DNA of 60,000 nucleotides, from NCBI GenBank assembly GCA_028826165.1, contig JAPDFW010000011.1:1-60000 (forward strand), given 5' to 3'. Shown here one piece after another: positions 33,343-44,545 of this stretch. The notes under the pieces were generated by a model. It saw only the letters and a program-made list of their open reading frames with translations. It was not told the DNA's origin and did not search any database. The position numbers and the translations under genes were made by a program. Positions within the stretch are counted from its first letter, which is position 1; every line of letters begins with the position of its first letter. This DNA comes from Anaeramoeba ignava (lineage: Eukaryota > Metamonada > Anaeramoebidae).

Positions 33343-34487
33343 ATGTTTGATACTTCTGATAATCAAATCTGGCATTTTATTTTATTCCTTTGTTATTTCA
33401 CTTTTCTTATTTTTGGAATTAGTCGTTTATTCATTCTTCTTCGACGTTCTCGTTCTTTTGTTCATCAAAAAGTTGAAAAAAAAAAAATTTACAAATTTAA
33501 AATAAAAAATTTAAAAAATTTAAAAAAACAAATTCATTTGGATTTTTAGTATATTTTTTCCCTCATTACTTTAGCAACTGCAATCCGTTGTTTAGATTCA
33601 TTAATCGCAGTTGCGAATTATACTTTTTTCAGTGATCATTTTTTTGGATTTGAAATTGCAAACGGATTTGGTTCTGATGTTTATTTTTGTGCCTTTTTAT
33701 TATTGATATTTTGTATGTAAGTTGGGTTAATAAATATCAAGAAAATAATAAAATAAAAATAAAAATAAAAATAAATAAAAATTGTTTATTATGTTCCACT
33801 TTTTTTTTGATGCTTTTTTTTTTTTATTTAATATTAAGGGCACAAATGCATAATGAAATTATGCTTCCTTCCAAAAAAAGAATCAAGAAGAAAAACCGAA
33901 ATTTAAAAATTCTTTTTGGAGTTGTTTTGGTTATCACAGTTGTTGGCCATCAGCTTTTAATAATACTCACAAAATTAAGGAATAGAATCAATTTCTTTTA
34001 TGTTTCTGCGGTATATTTTGCATCTTCTATTGGAATGCTGATTTTTGCACGTCGACTTCTTATTTTAGTTCCTCAAGAAAAAGATTATTTCCTTCACAAA
34101 TCAATTAGAAAATTAAATTTGGGGATGATTGGATGCACTTGTTGTTTTCTTCTTAGATTTCCGATTTTAATAATGATTACAGTTTTCGAATCAAGACATT
34201 GCAGTATAAATGAAAGAGATTCTCTGTTTCTTATTTTTTATTTATTTTGTGAAATTGTTCCTGCTTTTTTCATATTCCTAATTTTCCCAATTCCTCCAAG
34301 AACTGAAAAATGTAAAATTCAAAATTCATTTTAAAACAAAAACAAAAACAAAAACAAAAACAAAAACAAAAACAAAAACAAAAACAAACTTTTTTTTCAT
34401 TCATTCTCTTATTTTTTATTTTTATTTTTATTTTTATTTTTATTTTTAGATGAAATGATTAAATTTGAAGCCATTTCTAAGTTTTAA
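33343..34487 (+). CDS. Seven-transmembrane protein, possibly THH1/TOM1/TOM3-like
   Basis: Exons 33343-33471, 33550-33716, 33839-34311 and 34450-34487; phases 0, 2 and 1 agree; 268 aa. Seven hydrophobic segments are evident: IWHFILFLCYFTFLIFGI, YIFSLITLATAI, VYFCAFLLLIF, ILFGVVLVITVVGH, FYVSAVYFASSIGMLIF, MIGCTCCFLLRFPILIMI and FLIFYLFCEIVPAFFIFLIF. A basic loop (SKKRIKKKNR) follows TM3. The LLRFPI and EIVPAFF motifs resemble the THH1/TOM1/TOM3 family; a generic GPCR-like protein is the alternative. Intron 2 starts with the consensus GTAAGT. Without removing it the frame appears broken, which at first suggested a frameshift. Confidence 0.72.
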
Positions 34488-34643
34488 ACTTTAAATTGTT
34501 TAAATTATTTTCTTGACACTTTTTTTTTTAGAAAAATAAACAAATTTATTGAAATGAATTTTATTATTTATTTTGAATTGATTATAAATTGAATCTACAT
34601 AAAAAAAAAAGAAAAATGAGAGAGAAACTAAATGATAAAATTA

Positions 34644-35178
34644 TTAATCCATTTTTCTAAAATTATTTTGTGGAAATTGTGTGTTTTGTTTTTCATCATC
34701 TTTTTGGTTATTAATATTTGACCAATTAGGAGGGTTTAATTGGGGTTGTTGTTCAGCTTTTAGTAAGTCATATTCCAAACGGAATAATTGATATTTCATT
34801 TGAATTTGATTCACTAAAATTAAAATTAAAATTAAAATTAAAATTAAATTTAAAATAAAAATTTAAATTAAAATAAATACAAGAAACTGCATAGTCTTTG
34901 ATATCTGGAATTGATATATTTCTGCTATTTGAAAATTGCTGTTTGAATAATTGAAGAAGTTGTTTTTGATATGCAATTTCTGTTTGATGTTTTTTAAGTA
35001 AAAATTTTTGTCTTATTTGATGTGCTTTTTCTTCAAATTCAAGTTTAGCTTGTTGAATTTTATAAATTTTTTCTTGTTTATGTTTTTCAATTTGTTCTTG
35101 ATATGATTTCATTAATTCAGAATTTTGTTGTTTCTTTGCTTTTCTTGATTTTTTAGTGACAATTTTTTCTTGGTTCAT
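34644..35178 (-). CDS. Small coiled-coil protein
   Basis: Exons (minus) 35178-34881 and 34813-34644, phase 1, 155 aa. The N-terminus is basic (KKSRKAKKQQ), followed by an uninterrupted helical segment rich in K, E and Q (residues about 20-120) and a Pro/Asn-rich tail. No family is recognised. It converges on the seven-TM gene with about 156 bp between stops. The intron is built of TTAATT repeats, and reading through it gives a false F/N-rich C-terminus. Upstream (35268-35320) several minus-strand TCATTTTT copies occur. Confidence 0.7.
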
Positions 35179-35574
35179 TTTTTAATTTGTGATTGAGAAA
35201 CAATTTTGTGTATTTTATAATTAGATTTAGAAAAGAATATAATAAAATTTGTATAAGAAATTTATTATAACGAAAAAGAATGAAAAAGAATGAAAAAGAA
35301 TGAAAAAAATGAAAAAAAAAAGTGATTAAAAAAAAGCAAAAAAAAAATTTTAGGGGGGTTTCTGGCATTTAAAAAATAATAAAAAATACAACAAGCAAAA
35401 ACAAAAAACAGAAATCAATTAAAAAAAAAACAGAAATCAATTAAAAAAAAAACAAATTAATTAACAAATTAAAAACAAATTAATTAACAAAGAAGAGATC
35501 TTGAATTAAAGAAAAGATCAAAGAGTGAATAATAATAATAATAAAAAAAAAAATTTTTCAATAAAAAAAAAAAT

Positions 35575-37015
35575 TCTAATACAATTTCACAATTAAATCT
35601 AAATATTAAATATTAAATATTAAATATTAAATATTAAATATTTTGATTAAATTTTGATTAAATATTAAATATTAAATATAAATATTTGGATTGAATTTTA
35701 ATTAAATATTAAATATTAAATATTTGGATTGAATTTTGATTAAATATTAAATATTAAATATTAAATATTTGGATTAAATATTAAATATTAAATATAAATA
35801 TTTGGATTGAATATTTGGATTAAATATTAAATATTTGGATTGAATATTTGGATTGAATTTTGATTAAATATTTGGATTAAATTTTAATTAAATATATTAA
35901 ATATTAAATATTTGGATTGAATTTTGATTAAATATTAAAGATTAAATATTAAATATTAAATATTAAATATTAAATAATTGGATTGAATTTTGATTAATTA
36001 TTAAATATTAAATATTAAATATTTGGATTGAATTTTGATTAAATATTAAATATTTGGATTAAATTTTGATTAAATATTAAATATTAAATATTTGGATTAA
36101 ATTTTGATTAAATATTAAATATTAAATATTAAATATTAAATAATAAATATTAAATATTAAATATTAAATATTAAATAATTGGATTGAATTTTGATTAATT
36201 ATTAAATATTAAATATTAAATATTTGGATTGAATTTTGATTAAAGATTAAATATTTGGATTGAATATTAAATATTAAATATTTGGATTGAATTTTGATTA
36301 AATATTAAATATTAATTATTAAATATTAAATATTAAATATTTGGATTGAATTTTGATTAAATATTAAATATTAAATATTTGGATTGAATTTTGATTAAAG
36401 ATTAAATATTTTGATTAATTATTAAATATTAAATATTTGGATTGAATTTTGATTAAATATTAAATATTTGGATTAAATTTTGATTAAATATTAAATATTA
36501 AATATTTGGATTGAATTTTGATTAAATATTAAATATTTGGATTAAATATTAAATATTAAATATTAAATATTAAATATTTGGATTGAATTTTAATTAAATA
36601 TTAAATATTTTGATTAAATATTAAATATTAAATATTTGGATTGAATTTTGATTAAATATTAAATATTTTGATTAAATATTAAATATTAAATATTTGGATT
36701 GAATTTTGATTAAATATTAAATATTAAATATTTTTATTTAAATATTAAATATTTGGATTGAATTTTTAATTAAATATTAAATATTAAATATTAAATATTT
36801 GGATTGAATTTTGATTAAATATTAAATATTTGGATTGAATTTTGATTAAATATTAAATATTATGATTGAATATTAAATATTAAATATTTGGATTGAATTT
36901 TGATTAAATATTAAATATTTGGATTGAATTTTAATTAAATATTAAATATTAAATATTTGGATTGAATTTTGATTAAATATTTTGATTGAATTTTAATTAA
37001 ATATTTGAATAAAAA
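35575..37015. repeat. 1.4-kb AT satellite between genes
   Basis: Units combine TTAAATATTAAATATT with TGGATTGAATTTTGATTAAA. The composite recurs every 40-80 bp, with the number of ATTAAAT modules varying. No frames or RNA were found. It sits upstream of the RhoGEF gene and ends about 200 bp before its ATG. Confidence 0.85.
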
Positions 37016-37214
37016 AATAAAAAAAAAGGAAAAATAAAAAAGAAGTTTATTTTTTGTTGATTTTTTTTATTAATTCGAGATTTTTTTTTAATTTTTAAAT
37101 TTTTTTTTCATTTTTTTTTTTTTGAACTAAATTGAATCTAAAGTTGGATTTGTTTCTATTTTAGTTTTTTTTTTATTATTTTTTTATTATAATTTTTATT
37201 ATTATTAAAAAAAA

Positions 37215-40200
37215 ATGGCCAGAATACCAAATACATCAGAAATACAATTTCCAAAAGCAATTTCTCGTACAATCACCACAAAAACAGAAAACGAACAAAA
37301 ACAACCACAAAAAACAGTTATGAATTCAGTTAAATTTCCAAAACCAAGACCATTTTCTCAAATGATCAATACAAATTTAAACGAGCAAATAGAAGAAACT
37401 AACACATCGAAAAATATATCATTTCCAAAACCCAAACAAAAGCCATGGAGTATTCAAGTCGATATTGACGAACAAGAAAACACACAATATCCAAAAAGCC
37501 CAAGACAAACACCGTTAAATAATAATAATAATATAAATAATAATATAAATACAAATAATCCAAATATGTTTGAAAAGCAACGCTTTTTTAATAGAACAAA
37601 TGATGATGAATCTAAATTTGGAAATGGAAAAAATCAAAATTTAAAAATATCTGAAAAATTTGGAAATGGAAAAAATCATAATTTAAAAATATCGGAAAAT
37701 TCTCCAAATAAAAATCCTTTCCACAAATCACCACCAAAATTTTCAGCACTCAAAAAGAGTCCTCAATCAGAAAAACAACAAAATCACAGTCCAAACTCAA
37801 ACATATCTGGATCGCCTTTCACAAAAAACACCAAAACAAGAACAGAGTTTGGTGTCAATCAAAAATCTCCTAAAAATCAAGAACTTCAAGAACCGTTCAA
37901 TGTACCAAAGCGTCTCAATCATATGCAGAACAAAATCAAAACTGGGGCGAAGTTTCTGGCTTCTGGAAGACGCTTTTCACTTTTCGAACAAAATAGACTA
38001 TCCAATCAACAAAATAACCAAATAAACAATTCCAGACTTACCAAAACCACAAACCGACAAAACCAAGATCAGCGAATTGCAAGAAACAATCCATACGTAA
38101 TTGAACAACAACAATCTAATGAAATCAAAAGCAATATTTCAACTGCAAACCCAGCAATCCAGTTTCCAAAACCAAGAAAAATGCAACAACAAGCAGAATA
38201 CAATCCTTATGTCAGCTCAAAACCAATAGCAACTGCACGAATTTGGTCGCATTTCAACGAGTCCTTGGAGGATTCTGAAAAGGTTTCTAAGAATCGCTCC
38301 GTAGTCAAACGTCCGCCAAGACCAGATAAACTTCAACATTCAGATTATAAATCAAATGTGCGACAAAAAGCCAGCATTTTCGTTCAAAAATCAATACATA
38401 ACCATCCACAACGCCCGCTTCCAAAAGTTATTTCCAGGAGGCAATCCAAAGTTTTATTATCGCCAGAAACCGAAAATATAGATTCTGAAAATCAACAGAA
38501 TGCTCAAAATTTGGATCGAAATTCCATCTTCCAAAAGAAAATATTTATTAAAAATCAAACACAACTTCAAAAAATCCCGAAATTACACAGTCCAGACCCA
38601 AATCAAAAACCTGCGTTGCCTCCTAAGCATAAAATTGCGAGATCTCCACCAGACACATTACAAAATCACCGCCAATTTTCTCATTCACCCAAATTCAATC
38701 ATCACCAACAAAAATCACCAAATTACGAAACTGATTCATTCCATAATAAAAATTATTTTGCAGAATCAGTTCATCAAAATAGACTATCTTTATTCGAAGA
38801 TTTACCCACAAAAAAACACCAGAATCACGGAAATAAGACCTTCCAAGAATCATTGAAGTCTCCTCGAAGATTTGTACCTAATAAAAGAACAAATGAAGTA
38901 CAATTTCCCAAACGATTTTCTCCAAAAAAAAAATCCCCATTTGCTGTTAACGAGAATTCAAATATTGATTCAAACCAACAGAGTATTCACAACGAGTTTC
39001 CTATTCGGCAAAAATCTCCGCCACCTTTGCCAGTTCGCAAGGATTCACTTGGAGTAAATAATGAATTACAAAGAACGCAAAGTGAAGAAAATGAAATTGA
39101 AAAGATACAATTTCCTCACAAATTTCCTAATAATAGAAAGTCGCCTGTTCAACAATCTCATTCTCAAAATGAACCACAACCAAGAAATCCAGAGAAATCG
39201 ACGCAAAGTTTTACTCATGTCTACAAGCAAATACCTGATAAATTGAGAAAAATTGTTGAGATGAATCAAAATACGAATCAAAATACGAATCAAAATATGA
39301 ATCAAAATATAAATCAAAATATAAATCAAAATACGAATCAAAATATAAATCAAAATATAAATCAAAATATAAATCAAAATACAAATCAAAATATAAATCA
39401 AAATATAAATCAAAATACAAATCAAAATATCAAAAAGCTTATAAATAATGAAAAAGTGCAATTTCCCTCGTTTAAAAATAGAGACAATTTCTCAAAAAGA
39501 ACTTTTTCTCAAAAATCTCAAATCGAAAATGCATTTAATGATGTTATTGCACACAAAACCATTCAGAGCAGGAAATCAAGCACTCATATCAAAGAAGATG
39601 AACAAAACAACTTGGAAAATTATTATTTTGATAACTCAAAACAGAAACAGTATCCAAAAGAAGAGAAGAAGGAGCAACCGAACCTGACTAAAACAGTGAA
39701 AACAATTACAGGAAAAACATTCCAAAATCAAATAGAAGATACACGCACACAATATTTAGGAAAAAAGAAAACGGATGATGAATATAATCAATATATTGGT
39801 GATGATGAACAAAACGAATCAATGAACTACACTGTTGAATCAGTAGCAGGAAATACTATGAGGAAGCAAATGATTGAATCAAATCCAAATTCTGGAAAAG
39901 GAGATTATGATTCAGAAGAAAATTCGGAATTTGATTTATTTACGAGTGAATTGGAAAATCGCGAACCTCATGATGATCCACCCAAACGCAAGCGATGCTT
40001 TGAGTATTTATTTAAAATGGAGAATACATTTTTTGCAGATTTGAATGATTTTCTTCTTGTAAATATTATATTTAAATATTTGATTTAATTTTATTTTAAT
40101 TTAATTTAATTTTGATTTTATTTTAATTTTATTTAATTTAATTTTAATATTTTGTTTAAATATTTTGTTTAAATATATTAATTTAATTTTATTTTGATTT

Positions 40201-42424
40201 AAATTTAATTTTAATATTATTTAAATATTTGATTTAATTTTATTTTAATTTAATTTTGATTTAATTTGATTTAAATATTTTGATTTAATTTAAATATTTG
40301 ATTTTGATTTAATTTTATTTAATTTTAATATTATTTAAATAATTTATTTTGATTTAATTATTCTTAGACTTTCTATATCCCAATAAATGAGTGCCAATTA
40401 ATAGATCATGAACAAATCAAAATGTTGTTCTCGAATCTTGAGCAAATGATTGCACACCAAGAGAATATCATCAACAAACTCAAAGAAATGTACACACACA
40501 AAATAACCGAAATCGAAATTAGTAGCATTTATGAAACATTCCAAGATTCGATATTCAAAGAATGGATCCAAAATTACGAGGCATCGCTTTACGGGATGCA
40601 CCGATTGCGAAGAAACATAAGCGAATTCGACAAGGTTGTTATCGAATGCGAAAGTCGTACGTCAGAGGAGATGGATTTCTTTGACTACATCATCAAGCCG
40701 TTGAAATACATCAGCTCACTTTTCACTGTTCTTCGGGAAATTTTATTCAACATAAGCCCGACATCACGCGATTACGAGAAATTGTACGTATTATTTGACT
40801 CTACGGAAATCCTGCTGTTGAGCGCCAGCGCGTACATCTACAAATACGATCACCAGTTCGAACTGGAGGAGATTCAAGCGCGGATGACTGGATTGGGCGA
40901 TTTTGAGATTGCACATCCAGGTCGATATCTGTACCAACGAGGCCAGGTCGACCGCATCACAAACTCGAGCAAATACACGGTCAAATACTTCCTGTTTAAC
41001 GACATCATGATTCTGGCACGCCGTAAAGGTTGGAAGGAAAACCTGAAGACGGAAGCACAAATATATTACGAATCGATGTCTATCCGCGATTTGGATAACG
41101 ATCCTAAGGGAGTCATTATTAATGCGATCGAGATTGTTGATGTGAGCAGGGTTCCGCGGTACATTCTCTCTTGTGAGAAGGCAGAAACAAAGCAAATGCT
41201 CTGGAAAGAACTCACAGAATCGCTCTATGTGCGCGTTCATGGCCCAATGTTCGAGTTCTCCGAACAGCAAATTGCAGAGAACCGCCAGCTTCTCTCTGTA
41301 CAAAGCACAAAGATCCAAACAACGCGACTGGAGGATGTGCCCAAGGCGGCGCAGACAGATATGCAGAAGCGCGCAAACGTGATCCAAGAACTTTTCATGA
41401 CGGAACAAGAATATGTTCGTGATTTGCACACAATCGTCAATCACTTCCTGCTGCCTCTGGCTGAGAAAGGCATTATCCACAAGCAGGACATGCAGCCGAT
41501 CTTCTCGAACATCCGCGAAATCCTCCAGGTCAACGAGGATCTCTTCTCAACGCTCAAACTCAATCTCGAGCAAAACGGCGGCGATTATGCAAATCTTGAT
41601 GTCGGAAGAGTATTCTCGCAGAAGGCAGACTATCTCAAGTTCTACTCCGTTTACTGCCTCGCAAACAAGACAGCGCTCGAGCTCATCAAGACGAAATACA
41701 AGAAAAAGGAGCCCTTTTCAGACTACATCCGTTACTGTCGTGAATCAATCCCTGACTGTCGACAGCTAGACCTCGTAGATTTCCTTATAAAGCCTGTCCA
41801 GAGAATATGCAAATACCCTCTTCTCTTCAGGGAAATCCTTAAAACTACATCCTCAAATTCTCCCGATTATGTCAATCTCGCTAATGCTTATAACAGGATA
41901 GAAGAGGTTGCTGGTTTCATCAACAAAACAAAGAAATCGGCAGACGGAAATGCTCGTGTTAATGAGATCATGGAAAAATTTACAAACAGGAAAAAATTCA
42001 CTTATCTTTCTTCTACTAGAAAATTCATCCATGAAGGATCTCTTTATCGCTTTGAAAAAAGACACTATCTTTCCCATCTTTGGATTTTCAACGATGTTCT
42101 CTTGATCGGAAAACCAAAGAGAAAAGACAGATATTTATTAAAGGCTTTTGTTTATTTTGCAAAAGCATTTATTCGCGAATTCGAAGTTGAAAATGGTTTG
42201 TTTTTTTTTTTACATTCCAAAAAAAAATCATTCCAAATTTTTTATTTATTTATTTTTATTTTTATTTAGAATATCTCTTTCAAATTATCCCTTATCATAG
42301 CAGAACAGAATATACTTTTGCTTGTCAAACTGAAGAAGAAAGAATAGAGTGGACAAGACTTATAAAGGCTCAAATTGAACAACTTGCAAAATTAGGTCAA
42401 ATACCTTCTGATATGATTAATTGA
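37215..42424 (+). CDS. Tandem DH-PH Rho guanine nucleotide exchange factor
   Basis: Exons 37215-40058, 40368-42195 and 42270-42424; phases 0 and 1 agree; 1608 aa. The first 930 residues are disordered (N/Q/K/P-rich). They contain eight or more [IV]xFPK/FPxP-like motifs (IQFPKAIS, VKFPKPRP, ISFPKPKQ, VQFPKRFS), an SH3-ligand-like PPPLPVRK, and a (NQN[IT])n run at about 685-730. DH1 begins in exon 1 (FEYLFKMENTFFADLNDFLL) and continues across the intron (TFYIPINECQLIDHEQIKML). PH1 is at about 1130-1245, DH2 at about 1280-1470 (VIQELFMTEQEYVRDLH, LIKPVQRICKYPLLFREIL) and PH2 at about 1510-1600, closed by TEEERIEWTRLI in exon 3. DH domains activate Rho-family GTPases and PH domains aid membrane targeting. 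The DH-PH part is GC-rich relative to the N-terminal exon. Confidence 0.93.
40059..40367 (+). repeat. TTTAAT-rich intron 1 of the RhoGEF
   Basis: The 309-nt intron splits DH1. It begins GTAAATATTA, ends TTATTCTTAG and consists of TTTTAATTTAA/TTTTGATTTAA repeats. Confidence 0.85.
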
Positions 42425-42539
42425 AAAAAAAATTTATTGAAAATTCTTCTATATTTCCTTTTTTTTTGTTTCTTGTTTTTTTTTTCTTTTCTCAATTCGA
42501 GAACAAATAAATATTCCAAATTAAAATTAAAATTAAAAT

Positions 42540-44438
42540 TTAAAAAAATTTCCGATTTTTATATCTAATTTCAATAACATTTTCCAATTCTTTAACTAAT
42601 GAAGTTTTCATATTTTTTTCATTTTCTGATTTATTTTCTGATTCATTATCTGATTCATTATCTAATTCATTATTCCTTCTTTTATTAATTCTTTCAAGTC
42701 TTTTCCTTTGTTTTTCTTTCAAAACTTTCATTTTTTCTTCATCTTTTTCAAAATCGAATTGTGGAGGTTTTTGCAAAGGAGGAGGTGGTGGTAATTTCAT
42801 TTCAGTTGGATTTTGATTTTGATTTTGATTTTGATTTTGATTTTGATTTTCATCTTCATTTTCATCTTCATCAGAAGGAGGTCCGGTATAACATTCAAGA
42901 ACCTCTCCTTTTGTAATCCAATCAGAAATCGATCTCTTCATTTTATATGTGTAAATATGAGCACTTGGTTCTAATGGTAATTCTGATTCTTGTGTTATTA
43001 TTGTTTCATTCAATTCTAATTTTGATTCTTTTTTCAAAGAATCTTTTTCTCCATTTAAAATTTGTTCAATTTCCTTGCGAAAATTCTCCCAGATTTCAAG
43101 ACTTTCCTCAATTTCCTCTCCTATAATGCGGAAATGCATGTTGATATCATCTTTTATTGGTAATTCTTCCTTTTCTTGATAAAAATTATTTAGTTGCTCT
43201 TCACAAAGATGAGTTCGAATTGTTATTCCTTCCAACAAATTACGGAAGTGAGAAAGAACTTCTGTTTGTTTGTTTTCTTTCTTGGTGCTTTCGATTGGGA
43301 ATTGAGGTTGATAATTTGTTATTTTTTCAAGATAATTTGATTCTTCATCCAAAAGTATCTCAAGTCTTTTTAGTCTATATGAAATTTTGAATAGTGAAAT
43401 CAACCCAACATTTTCAACCATCTTAAGTAACCATTGCTCTTGATGCTCAAATGCTGCTTGAAACTGGGATTTGATTGTAAATAAAGAAATATCTGTTTCA
43501 CTTATTCGATCCTCCTGATTAGTATTTGATGATAATTTATTTGCTAAGAAATTATCAATGTTGAGAAGAGATTGCAACAAGGCCTTGCGGACTGATATTG
43601 ATTTAAAATCCGCACTGTATTCTGTCGAAGATAAAGAGGGTAATTTATTTGAAATACGATATCCTTTGGAAATTAGTTCTGTTTTTTGAACTATTTTCAT
43701 TTTTTGCATAAACATTTCTTCAAAAAAAACCCATTTTTTGGCAATCCTTGAAAAAAGTCCGATATTCGATTTATGAACTAACAAAACAAATATTGATTGA
43801 AGGGAAATTAGCAACAAATAATTGAAAGCTACATGCAAAATTTTTTGCAGTAAATTTTCCTTCACAAAACTATTTGGTTTAAATTTGTGCATAATAAATA
43901 TCATCAAAATTAATTCTGTTGAAAAGAAAATCGCTCTTAATTTTCTCCAAGAATTTCCTAGTATTTTCTTATTTGGAATATAAAGCATATGGATGATTTT
44001 TGCTTTTCTAAGAATTTCCACATATTGCTCGGCAAAATTATTAGAACTTTGCTCGAATTTGAATAAAATTTGAAATAATTTTTGCATAAAATGGAGTAAA
44101 AACTTGAGCAAAACCAAAATTTTTAAATAGGTATTTTTTAAAATGTATTTCCTTATTGATAAAGTTGTTTGATTTTTTGGCTTTTCTTTTTTATTGTTAT
44201 TGTCATTATTAAAGATTGAAGGATAATCAATAAACGTTGCGATATTTTTGGGGTGAATTTGATTTTCTTTTTGGAAAGTTGGTTTTATTGTGGATTCTTG
44301 TTTAAAATTTATATCAAATTGAAGTTCAGATTGAAGAGAGTTTTCTTGGTTTTGAGGATTATTTTGAATAGATAAAAGATAATTTCCAAGTGGAGAATTA
44401 TTAAAAACAATTTCATCTGTTGAGAAATGAGAATTCAT
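42540..44438 (-). CDS. Two-TM coiled-coil protein, possibly vezatin-like
   Basis: An open frame of 632 aa from the ATG at 44438 (MNSHFSTDE). An in-frame ATG at 44486 would add 16 low-complexity residues and is less likely. Two adjacent hydrophobic segments at about 185-205 and 217-240 (RAIFFSTELILMIFIMHKF; FNYLLLISLQSIFVLLVH) suggest a hairpin in a membrane. Long helical regions follow, then the motif VLECYTGPPSDEDENE, an (NQ)n run, polyproline (PPPPPLQKPP) and a basic coiled coil. The paired TM segments and the acidic VxExY motif recall vezatin/Inp2-type myosin-binding proteins, but this is weak. It converges on the RhoGEF gene and diverges from the WD40 gene. Confidence 0.7.
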   Translation of the reverse strand: MNSHFSTDEIVFNNSPLGNYLLSIQNNPQNQENSLQSELQFDINFKQESTIKPTFQKENQIHPKNIATFIDYPSIFNNDNNNKKEKPKNQTTLSIRKYILKNTYLKILVLLKFLLHFMQKLFQILFKFEQSSNNFAEQYVEILRKAKIIHMLYIPNKKILGNSWRKLRAIFFSTELILMIFIMHKFKPNSFVKENLLQKILHVAFNYLLLISLQSIFVLLVHKSNIGLFSRIAKKWVFFEEMFMQKMKIVQKTELISKGYRISNKLPSLSSTEYSADFKSISVRKALLQSLLNIDNFLANKLSSNTNQEDRISETDISLFTIKSQFQAAFEHQEQWLLKMVENVGLISLFKISYRLKRLEILLDEESNYLEKITNYQPQFPIESTKKENKQTEVLSHFRNLLEGITIRTHLCEEQLNNFYQEKEELPIKDDINMHFRIIGEEIEESLEIWENFRKEIEQILNGEKDSLKKESKLELNETIITQESELPLEPSAHIYTYKMKRSISDWITKGEVLECYTGPPSDEDENEDENQNQNQNQNQNQNPTEMKLPPPPPLQKPPQFDFEKDEEKMKVLKEKQRKRLERINKRRNNELDNESDNESENKSENEKNMKTSLVKELENVIEIRYKNRKFF

Positions 44439-44545
44439 TTTCAATTTGATTTTTTTTTTTGAAAAGAAAAAAAAATGATTTTTCATTTTTCATTTTTTTC
44501 ATTTTTTTCATTTTTCATTTTTCTCATTTTTAATCAATAAAAAAA
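44439..44545. promoter_or_regulatory. Divergent promoter, two-TM protein / WD40 protein
   Basis: 107 bp between divergent ATGs. Minus TCATTTTT is at 44471-44478. Plus-strand copies run from 44483 to about 44530 as five near-perfect repeats. Confidence 0.6.

Noticed and set aside
33687..33840. Apparent frameshift in the seven-TM gene between LLLIF and YVSWVNKYQ
   Set aside because: A consensus GTAAGT intron (33717-33838) joins the exons in the right phase and gives seven TM segments, so no frame error is needed.
40398..41480. Antisense frames across the RhoGEF (up to 229 codons)
   Set aside because: They overlap strongly conserved DH-PH coding sequence and show no domain of their own.
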